From positions 4,336,483-4,400,482 of the forward strand of contig JAJEKV010000071.1 in the NCBI GenBank assembly GCA_021234155.1: a stretch of DNA of 64,000 bases, read 5' to 3'. The translations under genes and the position numbers were made by a program. Shown piece after piece: positions 22,946 through 35,639 of this stretch (its first letter is position 1; every line of letters begins with the position of its first letter). The notes under the pieces are model-generated. The model saw only the letters and a program-made list of their open reading frames with translations, was not told the origin of the DNA and ran no database searches. Source of the DNA: Isoetes taiwanensis (lineage: Eukaryota > Streptophyta > Lycopodiopsida > Isoetales > Isoetaceae).

Positions 22946-25900
22946 GTATATCAAGTCGACTGGTAGCTTGCTGAGATGTCAAAGTCAAAGTTGTGCAAAA
23001 TCAACTAAAAGCTGCAACTAGGAAGTCAAAGTCAAAGTCAAAGTCAAATTTGTAGTCGCGGTTAACACCTGCTCAAACTCTAATAAATTAACCTTCTCTA
23101 GCAGTGTTTGTTTCTTATATTCCATAAAAGTTTTTATTGAATTGCTCAACAGCGGATTTCATTAAAGTGACCGCTACGTATATTCTTCAACTACCCTTAA
23201 GAATTAAGATTTTGCTATGGTATTCGGAACTTAACAACCTTGAAACCCTGAAGATGTTAAATCAATTGAACATTTTCTAGCAAATAAGGGTTGTTCTATT
23301 CAAGACAATGATGGTCCAATTTCCCAAAATGAAGGAACATGCATTTGCTAAAATATCTAAGAAGTGATATCAAAGTTGTAACACGCCCAATTAAGCTATG
23401 TCAATTGCGTTGTGGCAAATCAATTTCAATGTCTTCTTTGATGAAATAAAGAACCTCAACAAGTGTGAAGGTGCAAAATAATTTAACAATTTGTAAATGT
23501 TATACTTGGGAAGTACATAGACATCATTGTTTAACAATCATATTTTGAAGGCATACACTAGAGGGTAGTTGCATAAAGAAGGGCAATGAACTTTAGCAAT
23601 GCAGTATAAAAAAAATGTCTACCAAATAGTATCATCTCACATCCTTGGTTGTTTATTTCAATAGATAGAAACTCCCTTTTTAACATTACCCAAACATCAA
23701 ATCGTAGTTGATGCTTTCTACTTAAAATATCATTTCAACCTTGACACATAGACATAGTATTGTCAAAATAAAGAATAGACAAAGCAAGATTAAATTTGCC
23801 ATTGTCGATAGATCTACAAACAAATGTGCAATTGTTTGATATTTTATGCAGGTCCGATTGCATACACGATCCAATTGCTTGAAGATTCAAATAAATTAAC
23901 AATTTTGTCTAGTTATGGAAATCAAGTTAGCAAAAGAACCGTAAAAAACAATAGCAAAATTGACGACAATTGGTCTCTCTAATATACGATTTGATGGCTT
24001 GCTTTCACGATCTTGCTATCTTTGAGTTGCAAACTCGAATATAACCCACCAGCATTAACATATATAGACGACATTGATAATGCATGTGCTTGAATGTCTA
24101 CGAAAGCTAAGGTTTTAGAAGAGATATTTACAATACCTTATGACAAGTTCCACCAATGGAGAGAAGATATTTTTTGGAGAGGATATGCTTGAGTTACTAT
24201 GGCTACAACTAAAATATATGTAACAGCATGTAAGGGAGCCCCATTTTACTCTATAAGCTTTTACGGTCAATTAACTAACAAACACAATTATGATACTCTA
24301 GCTTTCTTTGCCTAACATTTTTAGCATTGAACTTACATGGATTACTTTTGGAATAAACTTTCTCTAATCAGATGGTCTAAACACGATCTAAGGGGATGGA
24401 AAACACAAAATTGCATGCCCACTTGGGCTCTCCGAGGTTTCCATTTCCACCTGAACAATTAAAATATATTTGTCAAAATAAAGACAAAGCGCCGAGGCGC
24501 ACCAATTATGCAACTTACTTGATCAATAATTTTGATTCTATCAAAAGACGAAAAGTGTTAACAAATTTGTTAGGCACAAGAATCTTCATGTCTCGCCACA
24601 TCAAAGCAATTGGCCGATGCATGCAGACATCAATAAGAAAATTCAAGACTTTGACAAATTTCACAAATTCCAGAAATTTCATACCCATGAATTTCATGGT
24701 CAAACTGCTAAAGAGCTATTTCAAAGCTACCGAATTGCGAAGTCCGATGCCTTGTTCCTTCCGCTCGAGCTTCAATTTAAAATAAACAGGGGTATTCGCA
24801 GTCGAGGAGGAGCGTAAATGATAATGATAGAGATCACAAATAGCAAGTGCCATAAAGAAATTAATCTGCTCCAACAATGCAAGAAGCTACCTAAGGAAAT
24901 ATGAGGGAGGTCAACAATCATTGCAAACAAATCGCCATAGACCAATTGGATATCTTTAAGGAGAATTTTCATCATCCATATCCAAGAGCATCTTGCGGTT
25001 GTCAACTTCTCCCAATAAAAGTGCAAGACATTGCCCTCCCCAATGCAACATCACGCTGTTCTCTAGAGTAGGAATGGTGTTTCGATCATTTATCGATGCA
25101 AATGCTTGTAAGAACAAAGCTCGCCTCTTGAATCAACTAGGGATTTTAGCATTGAAGCTTTACGCTACATGGGCAAGAGTTACGTAATAAACTTCCAACC
25201 GCTCTCTTTGGTATCGCACTTGGTGTTTCTATAAATAAGGCTCTCGAGTGCACACAAGCAACAATTTTTTTTGTGATTCAATTATTGACGTAATACCTTA
25301 ACTATTGGACCATCGTCGATTTGCCATTATGCATTACCCGCCTATGGTGCAGCCATCCTTGAAAAAGCTTCTTTCATAAATTGCTTACGTGTGAATGCTC
25401 TACACCGAACCACAAAGGTCATATCCCTCCATCCCATAACAAGTGTCCGAGATCTTGTAGACCAACTTCATACTGGGACTTATGTTCAAAGATGTAATGG
25501 TAAGGCAAGAATCTCGTGGATAACGCCCTTGTGTAAATCATGAGCATAAATTTGTGGAAACTAAAAAGCTAAATTGTCGATCTTTTAAAGCAAACCAGAG
25601 ACATTAGTGAAAATGAATGCGTGCATAAAAGATGGTCGATAATCATGCAAACCGCTTATGTTCAAATCAAACTCAAGAGGCTTCTTTATGAGATTACCGA
25701 AATGTTCAAAAATATAGCTCGATGAAACAATGGAGCAAAGTAGCCCGCATAAAATGCCAATCAAGTTAGAGCAACATACTTACCACCAAACTACAAATGC
25801 ATGTAGAAAACTTATTCCCAACTAACATAAAGGAGTTCGTAAGACTCAAATGAACTCGCTGTAAGAAAATTTGGCGCTTTAAAAACCGTAAGACTGTGCT

Positions 25901-26220
25901 ATTCAGTGGTATTTCAAAACATCTTACTCAAGATCTTAGAACTGCTGATGATATATGCAAAAGATCTCTTATGTGGAAATAATGTAAGATTCAAGCCACC
26001 GATTGAGACCCGCTTTGCCCCCGCCTTTGCCCTCGCTTGGACTACCTGACCCATATATGTAAAGAAGGGCATTTAGACGAGGCCTTTGAGATTATGCAAT
26101 CGCCACCGCGTTCCTATATCTAGGGACAATGCTATTTGCTCCTCGCAAAGATTGTGCTAGGTTCAAAAGGGTCCATTTGCAACCCCGATATTTATCTTTA
26201 AGCCGTAAAACCACAATAAT
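22946..26220. other. Gene-poor stretch
   Basis: It starts with an (AGTCAA)n-like short tandem at about 23021-23047. No supported gene follows. The 129-aa plus-strand frame at 24396-24785 is Lys/Phe/Asn-rich without any recognisable motif and overlaps open frames on the other strand, so it is treated as chance. Confidence 0.4.
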
Positions 26221-26340
26221 CATGAATTGTCTAAAACAAATTGGAAACGATAATACTCATAAGTGCCAAGAGTAATCTGGCCTGAATTGTCTAAAACAAA
26301 TTGGAAACGATAATACTCATAAGTGCCAGTAGCAATCTGC
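26221..26340 (-). repeat. Exact-length 60-bp tandem duplication within an open frame
   Basis: 26221-26280 and 26281-26340 are near-identical 60-mers. On the minus strand both are open in one frame, giving a 20-residue unit twice (GTYEYYRFQFVLDNSGQIT plus one residue). The YYRFxFxLDNSG wording vaguely resembles a beta-strand motif of plant lectin or S-domain proteins, but the frame ends with a stop directly after the second DNS. Probably an exon relic with a polymerase-slippage or unequal-crossover duplication. Confidence 0.45.
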
Positions 26341-27709
26341 CTTGTGATCTGTAAAGCATTTGAAAGAGGTGTCTTTAGCGTAATAAATAGGTACGGCAAC
26401 CACAAATAGAATGTAGGTAGCTTGTGCAAAAGATGAAGTACTCATGTCCATGTGGTCAAAGTCCTAAAAGTAAGTTGGCCGTCATTTTATCTTTACTCAA
26501 TTACCTCCATTTTCGCTTTCATGAAAAAAGTTCAATAAGGGCATTTACATAATCAATAATTCGGTATTCCTACAATTGCTTGTATCATAGTGACTAATAT
26601 AAATAGCGTAATCGCTTGGAGCACAATGGGAGCCATATTATAGTCCAAAAAGTTGAAAGTCCAAAATAGAAAACCCAAAAAGCAAATGCATACTTAGAGG
26701 CTATAAAGACGCATACACAAATGTTATGAAATACTCAAGAAATGCCTATAGGAAGGCCAGACATAAAACATATAGAGGCAAATGCATTACCAACCTGTTA
26801 TGAAGGAAAATTTATGCTCTTAGTACACGCACCTTCTTAAATCTCATCCTATGGCTTTGTGCGCAAATTCATGTTCAAGCATAGTATTCTTCAAGTCGTC
26901 GTCAGAACTCGAGTTGAGGTTTAACCGGTGGTTAATTCATCCCGAGGTTAAACTAAGGTTGTCTCAGGTTCATGGAAAAAGGGCGTTGTTCATCCAGAAA
27001 AAGGTCGCTTTTTTACGTAGTGTTTCATATAATTGCTCTTCAACCTAGATTCACACATTGATTTTACAACCCGGATTCCCTTCATAAAGAGGGCTTAATG
27101 AAGAGAGGTCAATGGCCCATGCACCTCAAAGGGCTTCTTCGTAATTCTTACTTTGTGAATAAATACCTCGTGCACAATTGAAAGCCCCATTGCCGTTATG
27201 CAAAAGCACGTCACTTAACCGTAAGTATTAAGCCAACTATACAAAGACCATGTGATAATCATTATGGCTTGGCATATGATTGTGATTAAAAATAAGGATC
27301 TAACACCTTGCAATTGATGTCTGCTTTTCAACTGTTACATTGATGTACCATCCAATGGCTACCATTTGAGGCAAAAATAATTTGGAACAAATGAAATAAT
27401 ATACACCTTCATGACATGATGAAAGAAAAGTGGACTAATCTAGAGCTTGGCACAAAACATGAGAAACATTGATCATAAGAAGCTTTATGCTTTTGTTTGA
27501 ATACTTGACAACATCCTCAAAGTCCCCTGTGGTTCTGTTATATCATCATGGAGCCTTGCAATAATCCAGTTCCCCTACAACACAACATATGCGGAAATGT
27601 GCCATGCTAAGAATGCTTGACATACCACCCCTTTCTTTCGTCATTGCAGTGGCATCAATGCTGATGCCAGTGATGTGAAGATATGATCAGGAACAAACTT
27701 TGAAAGTCA
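26341..27709. other. Gene-poor stretch
   Basis: No supported gene, RNA or complete element was seen on either strand. Confidence 0.4.
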
Positions 27710-27829
27710 TTACGAACTAACATTTGCAGATTCTGATGGCTGGGCATCACTTTGTGCCCTTCCAGAAGAAATGGAATCTTGAATTGGCTGTGTGTTAGGA
27801 AGCAGAGAACCGCTTGACACTTCGGTCCC
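27710..27829 (-). CDS. Candidate terminal exon of an unidentified gene
   Basis: The acceptor TTGGGCCTTGCAG opens a frame reading GTEVSSGSLLPNTQPIQDSI then SSGRAQSDAQPSESANVSS and a stop. The Ser/Gln/Pro-rich composition is typical of a disordered plant C-terminal tail. A possible preceding exon (MDILSSLMNNYVSNAIRF) lies near 28060-28110. The family is unknown. Confidence 0.3.
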   Translation of the reverse strand, partial: GTEVSSGSLLPNTQPIQDSISSGRAQSDAQPSESANVSS

Positions 27830-30800
27830 CTGCAAGGCCCAATAATATCAATGATGATCTGTTGCATGTGGGAAACAGGTGTGCGCGTTTAATTCAATAC
27901 TACTAAAGTACACAGATACCTGCAACATCACATGGAAGGATTGGGGTACAGTTTGATGCGCGCATTTTAAAAAGCCAAACCACAACTGAAGAAACTTCCA
28001 TATATGAGAAGAACCAAATTTCAGACATCAGAGGAGAGCATGATGCAGAGGAGAGCATGATGCAGGAAACCGGATGGCATTACTGACATAGTTGTTCATA
28101 AGACTCGAAAGGATGTCCATCACAAAGTTCACCTATACACAAGCCAAATCTTCAGCCAATAGAAGACATTAAAGTAAACGAAGATAGTAGGGTGCTCATA
28201 ATAAGCAAAAGGCAGCACTCCGTAGCATTATGAAAACATATCATCTTTTGCTATGAGAAACAAATTCTAAACTAAAAATTGAAAGGCCTTCTATTGTCTC
28301 TTTGCCTCGCAAACATAGGTAAGATATGCAACTCATAGTTGGGATTATCTCCAAGCACCAACAATAATGGTAGTAGGATGTAATCCCCGTAATTCCCCCA
28401 AGAACCACGCCTTTCCAGTGGACATTAGGCAAGCCAAGAAACTCATTTTGCACTCAAACCTTGGTTCTTATGGTTCAAACAACCGATTCCACTTCTACCA
28501 TTTCTAATATGCTATCCGGTTAGGTAATTCTGCATATTTTCCGACCTTTAGGATTCCATGTACATCAAGCTTCACTTTCGTGACATTTCCAACACTTTTA
28601 ACATATAAAAGTACATATCTAGAGATGTGAATGCGCGAACAACCTGAATTATAGTATGGATAAAAATTAGTGGTATGAGTTTGTTCAACTCGGCCAAAAA
28701 GGGTACGCTTCTCAAATATTTAAAAGGAGCTAATCATGAATATAAATTAATACTTACCAGCCATTTAATCGCATATCATCTTACACATCATACCAAAAAG
28801 CAGAGAATCAAGATTTGAAATCAATAGACTTGCTAGTTTTTCTCGCCAACTCTCACAAAGACATACGAGAGGATAAAGTTTCAACAGCTTGAACAAAGCA
28901 GCTTCCCGATCGTGGTCATCAACCGGATGCCAAAGTCCGCAAGTTCTACGAATCGCTTGAAACCGGCTTTTGGATGCATCATTTGAGACATTTTTGGTAT
29001 GGCCTTGATCTACATCTTTAATATATTCTAATTCAAAGGATTGTGGACTCGCACATATAAGTTCAAGACCAGCAATACTTGGCGCCCAAACCGACACTTT
29101 AACTAACAACTCTAACTAGCAACTCTAACGCTCCATCCCAAATACTGATGAGATGTTAAAATGACAAAGAAAGGCTCCAATTCTCCCAAAAACAAACAGA
29201 TAGATTGAGAATATTAGCACATGCATCTATTTCCACAACACATAGAAGTCTATATAAATTTACATGGCCTAAAGTGTTGTAGGTTCAAACTTACCCTCCT
29301 GCTTGTTTGTTTACGTAAGACTTGCATCTAAGATGCCCATGTATCAGATATGGCTTCCCTGTGTCACTATCATATTGGGCTTATTTTAAGGTTCAATGTG
29401 CAAATTCCTTGGCTATAATTGATTGCACATGGTTTCCCATTACCTAATAATTCATTCAACATGGCCAATAACATCCATTTTTATTGTTTATTACCGACCA
29501 AACATAGGTTCAAGACTATCTGTGTAAAGTCCTTGACACTAGTGGCAATCACCATCAAGAATCCACAACATTAAACACAAAGGAGCAAGATGAAGAAAAC
29601 AGAAATAACAACATACATTAGTGCCATCAAAGTTTTCTTATTGCACAACTCAATACTAATAAATCTATGCTTTTCCTATCACATGAGGACCCAAAACAAA
29701 GCACAATGGATATCCAGACTTGCCGCCAAGCAAAGATATTACTCTAAGAAATGCAACAAATAACTAATACGTTTATTCACTTACCTAAGTTAAAAGGAGC
29801 ATAGAATGTACAAACCAAGCCGTAATCTAAATACGATAGAACAACTTATCACGTAACCTAACTACAACAACATGATAGAATGAAAAATCACGTAAGAACT
29901 TAGAAACTAAACATTCTACTCACCGGATTAGCACTTGATCCGTTGTATCCAGATTCCCTTTGTTGATTCCCTTGGTCACAAGAAAATAAAGCACGATGCA
30001 CCATGGGCGCAGAGATACAGCCGATCAAAAACCTTGCAGAAAATAAGGGTTAGTTCACGGAACCGGGCAAAGAATGTGTCTATGCCTCGGGCTATGGCTT
30101 GTGCCGTCGTGATATTGATCCCCTCGAATACCAAGCAAGCTCAGGCTGTGACTCAAGCTGTTGGCATAATTGATCCCGTCCAATACTTCGCCATACTGTC
30201 AATGGCATTAATTCGAAGGCGATTCTAAATTAGATTCAGATGCCAAAAGAAGGAAATCCAAGATGAGAGAGAAGGCGTTGCTCAAAACTTCGCCATGCCA
30301 GCCCCATTCCAAAGCTAGCTTTAAGCTTATACAAAAAGAATGATTTACATCAGCACGATTAAAAGAAAGAATGAATCTACTCAAAGAAAGGTGATTTCTT
30401 GCCCGGTTAATGCAAGTCGAATGCAAACATCAAAAACCTCCTTTAGTCTGCTCAGAGCAGATGTCTTCACAAGTTTGCTCAGGCGAGGATATCTTCTGCC
30501 ACTGATTTACCCGCTACAGAGAACGAAATAATCTTTAGTTCCATGGGTCTTCACATCCGCAAGCTGTACCATAGCTAGCCTTGCTCACGCCTAATACTTA
30601 TGCAAATCGGATCGATTGGAACTTCTCATGCATGCATCCGAAAAGCAAAAACATGACTTCCTCGATGAACTTACATAATTGAATTTGAATTCAAATTTAG
30701 AGCAAAGGCAAGAAATTATAGAGATCATCACGTAGATTGATCAACAAATAAACAAAAAAGGGGGTTGAAGCACTTTCTAGATCAAGCTCCTCCTTACATG

Positions 30801-32639
30801 TGATCCGCATGTAACAAATTGGCATCTCGCATTATCTATGCAAAAAGATCCATAACCTTCCGCTATGCAAAAGTATACTCCGTGATTGAACTAAAGGCTT
30901 ATAGCTTAAAGTGAGACAAAGGAAGACATGAACCTGGAAGCCGAGAAGACGCTTTGCATTTGTGCAATGAGACCTAGAGATTCCCGCATAATAGTTTTAA
31001 GTAAAGTGGTTCTAAAACTACAGCATTACCTCGCCCATTCTCACCCAAATATGATTGATAGATCTCGTGATCCAACATGTTTTAGCAGACGCTTTGATTG
31101 GAAGAGCCATTACAATACACCTAATAGATTCTTGCAATGCGGCATTCATCATGTTTCATGTTGGGCTGTTTTTTCGATGAAGTCCGAAATAAATTTGAAC
31201 TCTAAAATTGGAAGAAAATATTCAATCCCATGCACTCAAAGAAGAAATTAAACCGAGAAGGAACCCAATATAAACACTAACCTTTTGCGCCCGTGTCATC
31301 CCGCCTTTGTATGATATTTCAAAATCAGATTTGGAAATGGATTCCAGATCATCCCCGCCCTATATTATATTTCAAAATCAGATTCCATCTTGAACCTAAG
31401 ATTGTGTACCATAACTCAAATTAAGCCCCGACTTTTGCTTAAATCAGCCTAGTTTATGTAGCCATGCAAATTATTATCATATCTTCCACATCTATTAAAT
31501 CTTTTAATGGGGTTTTAAAAATTGAATGTAAGAGATGAGGTTACAGGTTAAGAAGGCCTACCTAGAGATTGCACAATAGCATGGATTGCAGGTTTGATCG
31601 TAACGTGACCAAAATAATCGCCACGTAGATATATACATGCCGCATATGTCGGAGTAGTTATTCTCGTAAGCCGCAAAGAAGAAGAAACCTTATCACGCTT
31701 AATGACGATGAAAGAAGAAGCAAAGTTTAACGAAGAGCTTCTCACAATGAATTGACAATATAGTTTGGCCTGACCGCTTTGCATCCCTGTAATCCTTCTC
31801 CTCTCCATGACGAAGCTTCTCAAAACCAAAACCACCGCAATTTCCTAATCGGGCCGTAGTTTTGTAAGGTCGCAATAACAACCGCTAATTAACCCCGCAA
31901 CAACACAGCCATAATCAAACGATCTTTCTAGAAAGAGCTCGTAAATCTTGATGCAATGCAAAATCGCCAGCCTTTGCTTACTTGGGCATGCACCATGGAG
32001 AAGAAAACCTACTTCATGTATGACTTTAACACCGCCCGGTGTGCCTTTTCTACAAGCTCCTTTTGGAAGTGGCCCTTAAGACTTGCAAAACCGCTACTTT
32101 TTCATCCAAAACTATGTCCCGTAAATTCTCATGAGAAAACGTGGAGGATAATTCCAACCCAAAGGGTCCGGGTTGTAAGTGATCCGGTCTCAAAGAATTA
32201 AATCTCTAATGGTTTCTTCTGCTCCTAGAAGTTGTATATGTTGACTAACGATAAATACGAAAGTGCATAGAAATCATATAATCGGAGCTTTACAAGTACG
32301 AAACCAAAGCACAAAAGAACCCGGTCTGGGGCTCGAAGAGACCAATTCACCGCATTTGCAACGGCAACTACTAGCTCAGACTTGAAATGTCAGGTCCAAG
32401 GGGGCTCGAACGATGGCAAAGCCCTTTGAATTGGAGCGTAATGCCAAAGCCGCAGATCCGCAAAAGATAAGCCAAGAAGAACTCGATTGCAGTATCGCTT
32501 TTGGCATGGCGGCCGGGTTGTCGCGGAGAGAGGATGCACGGCTGCAAAATTCTCATCCGCAAAATTTTCAATAAGCCATCCAAGTTCAGACACCTAAGGA
32601 AACATTAAATTATGATCTGCCACCTCCGGCATTAAATTT
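27830..32639. other. Long stretch without a recognisable gene; some exon-like frames
   Basis: A 114-residue minus frame at 28765-29109 (LVKVSVWAPSIAGLELICAS...) and one at 30208-30426 (...GWHGEVLSNAFSLILDFLLL) have fairly protein-like composition but no recognisable motif. 31550-32590 is relatively GC-rich on the minus side, like a 5' gene region, and lies just left of family A copy A3. No tRNA or complete element was seen. Confidence 0.3.
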
Positions 32640-33300
32640 TGATGGCTATTAACCAATGGTTAAGATCGAATCTAAAGAGCCCAATGGTCTAGAATAAAAA
32701 CCCCAAAATAAGGGGCCATTAATGAAATTAGAAATTAATAATGGTCGACTTGTAAATAACGGCCTAGATTAGATGCCCTAACTTGAAAGGCCTAGATTAA
32801 ATGCCCCCAAAATTGCACCTTCCTTGTAGTTGCTCCAAAAAGATCAATGGCTATGATTTTGCCTCCCCTTGATCCGACGGGCCCGGACTAAAAGCCCCAA
32901 ATAAAGGTCCCCTCAAGATCCGGGCCGCCGATTCAAGACATTCGACGGCCTGCAAGGCTATACACCTCAATCTGCACCAAAGGGGGTTGCTTGGGGTGAT
33001 TCGAGGTGTCATCATTGCCGGGCCGGCCCATCTCGAGATGGACGGCCGAGATCAATCTCTACCAAAATTTTGTGGCAGCAATCTCTACACCGTTTGGGAC
33101 TCTACATCATTTGTGGCACTCAATATAATTGTATATATATACAAGTATTTGTACTATAAGGGAGTGTACGGAGACGAATGTACATACGTAAGTTTCTATA
33201 AGATTTTGAAGTTTATCAGCATTCCATTAAGACTATCCAATATTCTAGAAAGATTCTATAAGATTCTTCGAGATTTTCCAGAGATATATTAACATTCCCC
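32640..33300 (+). repeat. Family A repeat, copy A3
   Basis: A diverged copy with one monomer. A degenerate run of 'GGCCTAGATTAAATGCCCC' phrases is followed by the inverted repeat at 33024-33047 (GGCCCATCTCGAGATGGAC core), then CCGAGATCAATCTCTACCAA and the AT block (33122-33142). The trailing flank (TTTCTATAAGATTTTGAAG..., 33190-33285) is homologous to the A1 flank. That shows the transposed or duplicated unit is at least 150 bp longer on the right than the part shared with A2. Confidence 0.6.
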
Positions 33301-33408
33301 AAGCTACTGCGAGTATTCCTTAAGATTATTCAAAAATTCATTGCGAAGTACACTCAATGTGAATGATTACCTAGATTCCCTTAAGATCCCCTACAAAACA
33401 ATGCCAAA

Positions 33409-33902
33409 ATACGTCCTGCACGTTTCAAGTTTCTGGCAATGCAGAACCTCGACTTAAGGGCTAAAACCTTTTTACTACCAACTATCAAGGGAGCACATGG
33501 TCAACAAAGTTATTGGCATTATTGTCGCCGAATTTTCAAATTATTCTGCGCGTTGTAATATTGTCACCAAATTCTCAAATTATTCTGCAATTGTCATCTA
33601 AAAGTGAAATTTGAGCTTAAATAGATCAATATCTAAAGTTGAGCGTCAAAAATTAAGTTAGAAGAAGTCAATACGTCCTGCACGTTTTAAGTTTCTGGCA
33701 ATGCAGAACCTCAACTTATGGGCTAAGACCTTTTTACTACCAATTATCAAGGGAGCACATGGTCAAAGAAGTTATTGGCAGTATTGTCGCCAAATTTTCA
33801 AATTATTCTGCACGTTGTAGTATTGTCACCAAATTCTCAAATTATTCTGCAATTGTCATCTGAAAGTGAAATTTGAGCTTACATAGGTCAGTATCTAAAG
33901 TT
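33409..33902. repeat. 262-bp tandem duplication
   Basis: Two head-to-tail copies (33409-33670 and 33671-33902) begin at ATACGTCCTGCACG, with scattered substitutions between them. The first ends with the dispersed phrase also found at 1651-1718. Each copy also contains an internal sub-repeat, CAAATT(T/C)TCAAATTATTCTGC, twice. It looks like a diverged local duplication of unclassified repeat DNA. Confidence 0.75.
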
Positions 33903-35639
33903 CATGTTTTGTTAGAGAAAGTTGGATAAATATTTGTTTCATGACAATTAGAATTAAAAAGCACATTGTGCAAGTCGTTTGTTATTGCCTCGAAAGCCTT
34001 TAGGGTTAATGCAAGAATAAGATATAATTGCAATTTTCTAATGACTAAGCCAATGAATTTAAGCTCCTAAGTTGGAATAAAATATTAAAATTTAACTTCA
34101 AATACTAATTGGAATAAAAATAGATAAGAGATCTTTATTTTTAGAAAATGGCAACATAAAACCCTAGGGGGAAGTTGCAACCTATGGTAGTTGCATTTTT
34201 TTATAAATGGTAATCACGGCCACAAAGCAAAAATTGGAATTATAGGTTGTTTCATATGTTATTGCCCCTTCTTAATTATGTATGAACCTTACGTGTTGTT
34301 TTACATGTTGTTGCCCCTTCTTTTCAAAGGGGCACCTTGAAATACTTATCTAAGGAACTTTGTTTGTATCCACCCATCTTCTAGTGTTATAGTACTTCGC
34401 AGAAAATGAATAGCTCATTTTTTTTAGTGCCCCACACATCAATGGGAAAGCCTTCATCATAGATTCACACTATAATCATCTCTAGGTTATCGGTCAACAG
34501 TCATGATACTTTATTCACTTTCCATGGGAAGTATTTGAAACATGAAGACATGAAGACCTTGCAACTGCATCGACAATTCAAGCCGTTTAAGAAGAAATCA
34601 AATACAAATGAAATAGAAACATAATGCCCCAATAGCTCCAAAACTGATGAGGCTAGCTCTGATAGTTCGCCACGGCAGAGAACCCTTAGAACGCTCATAC
34701 AAAAACCTGGCAGGAAAAATGTCAGTATGCATAGATGCCTCCCCCCTCCCCATTTAAATGCAAGTTCTAGTTCGAACACAAATACCAGGTATCAAGTTAG
34801 CAATCAAGTTAGCAATCGATCAGCCATTTGCAAATATCCTCTTCCATATTACAAAATGGCAATGAGACAAAGTTCCAAATCTCTGTCTGCACCAAAGCAG
34901 TAAAAAATGAGAACTTTATGACTTTATGTCATATTTGTCAGTAGAGGGAGGCTACATTAAAGCTAAAATCATAGCTACAATGGACATCCTAATTGTCATA
35001 ATTGCTCTTGTCTCAGCATCTGGCCTTCAATCCAATGTAAAAGCATTTATAATGTACCGGGACACCAGAATATGAACCAAGGTAAAAATGTAAAACCACC
35101 ACTTTATGGGTTTGCCATCATGGCAAGCATATGTACAGGAACGACAAATATTTATTTGTGGAATCAATCACAATGCCTCTCGAGGCTTTAATATAATTTC
35201 TTTAGTAATAAAAAAGCACATGGTTATGACTACGATTCCCACACACTTGCCTTCTTGATAAGACACTTCACAATTTAGAGAACCAACACAAATGGACCTC
35301 TTAACAATCTATACATTTAAAATGCAGAACATACAAAAAGGCTAGGGTCTTTACTGTAAGCAAGCATAGAGGACGTATTGGTGGTAATGCATGCATGCAT
35401 ATCAGCACGATCTCAACAAAATATCCAATAAAAGTGTCACATATCCAACCGTTATTCTATTAAGCATGTTACCTTCCAGAGTTTATGTGGTAATGTCCAG
35501 AGAAAATTGCCCAGTTTGGGCATGTCTACCACAACCTGGTATGCTCAACTATATACACAGAAATTGCTCTAGTAGATCCAAGCAGGGCTTCGGATAAACC
35601 AACATAGAAAACAACTGCATAGCCTTTTATCTTTAGAAT
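33903..35639. other. Gene-poor stretch
   Basis: No supported gene. A possible minus exon near 34600-34715 reads FLYERSKGSLPWRTIRASL after a TTTCCTGCCAG acceptor; no family is assigned. Confidence 0.35.

Noticed and set aside
24396-24785. 129-residue plus-strand frame
   Set aside because: No motif, odd composition, competing frames on the other strand and no splice or promoter context.
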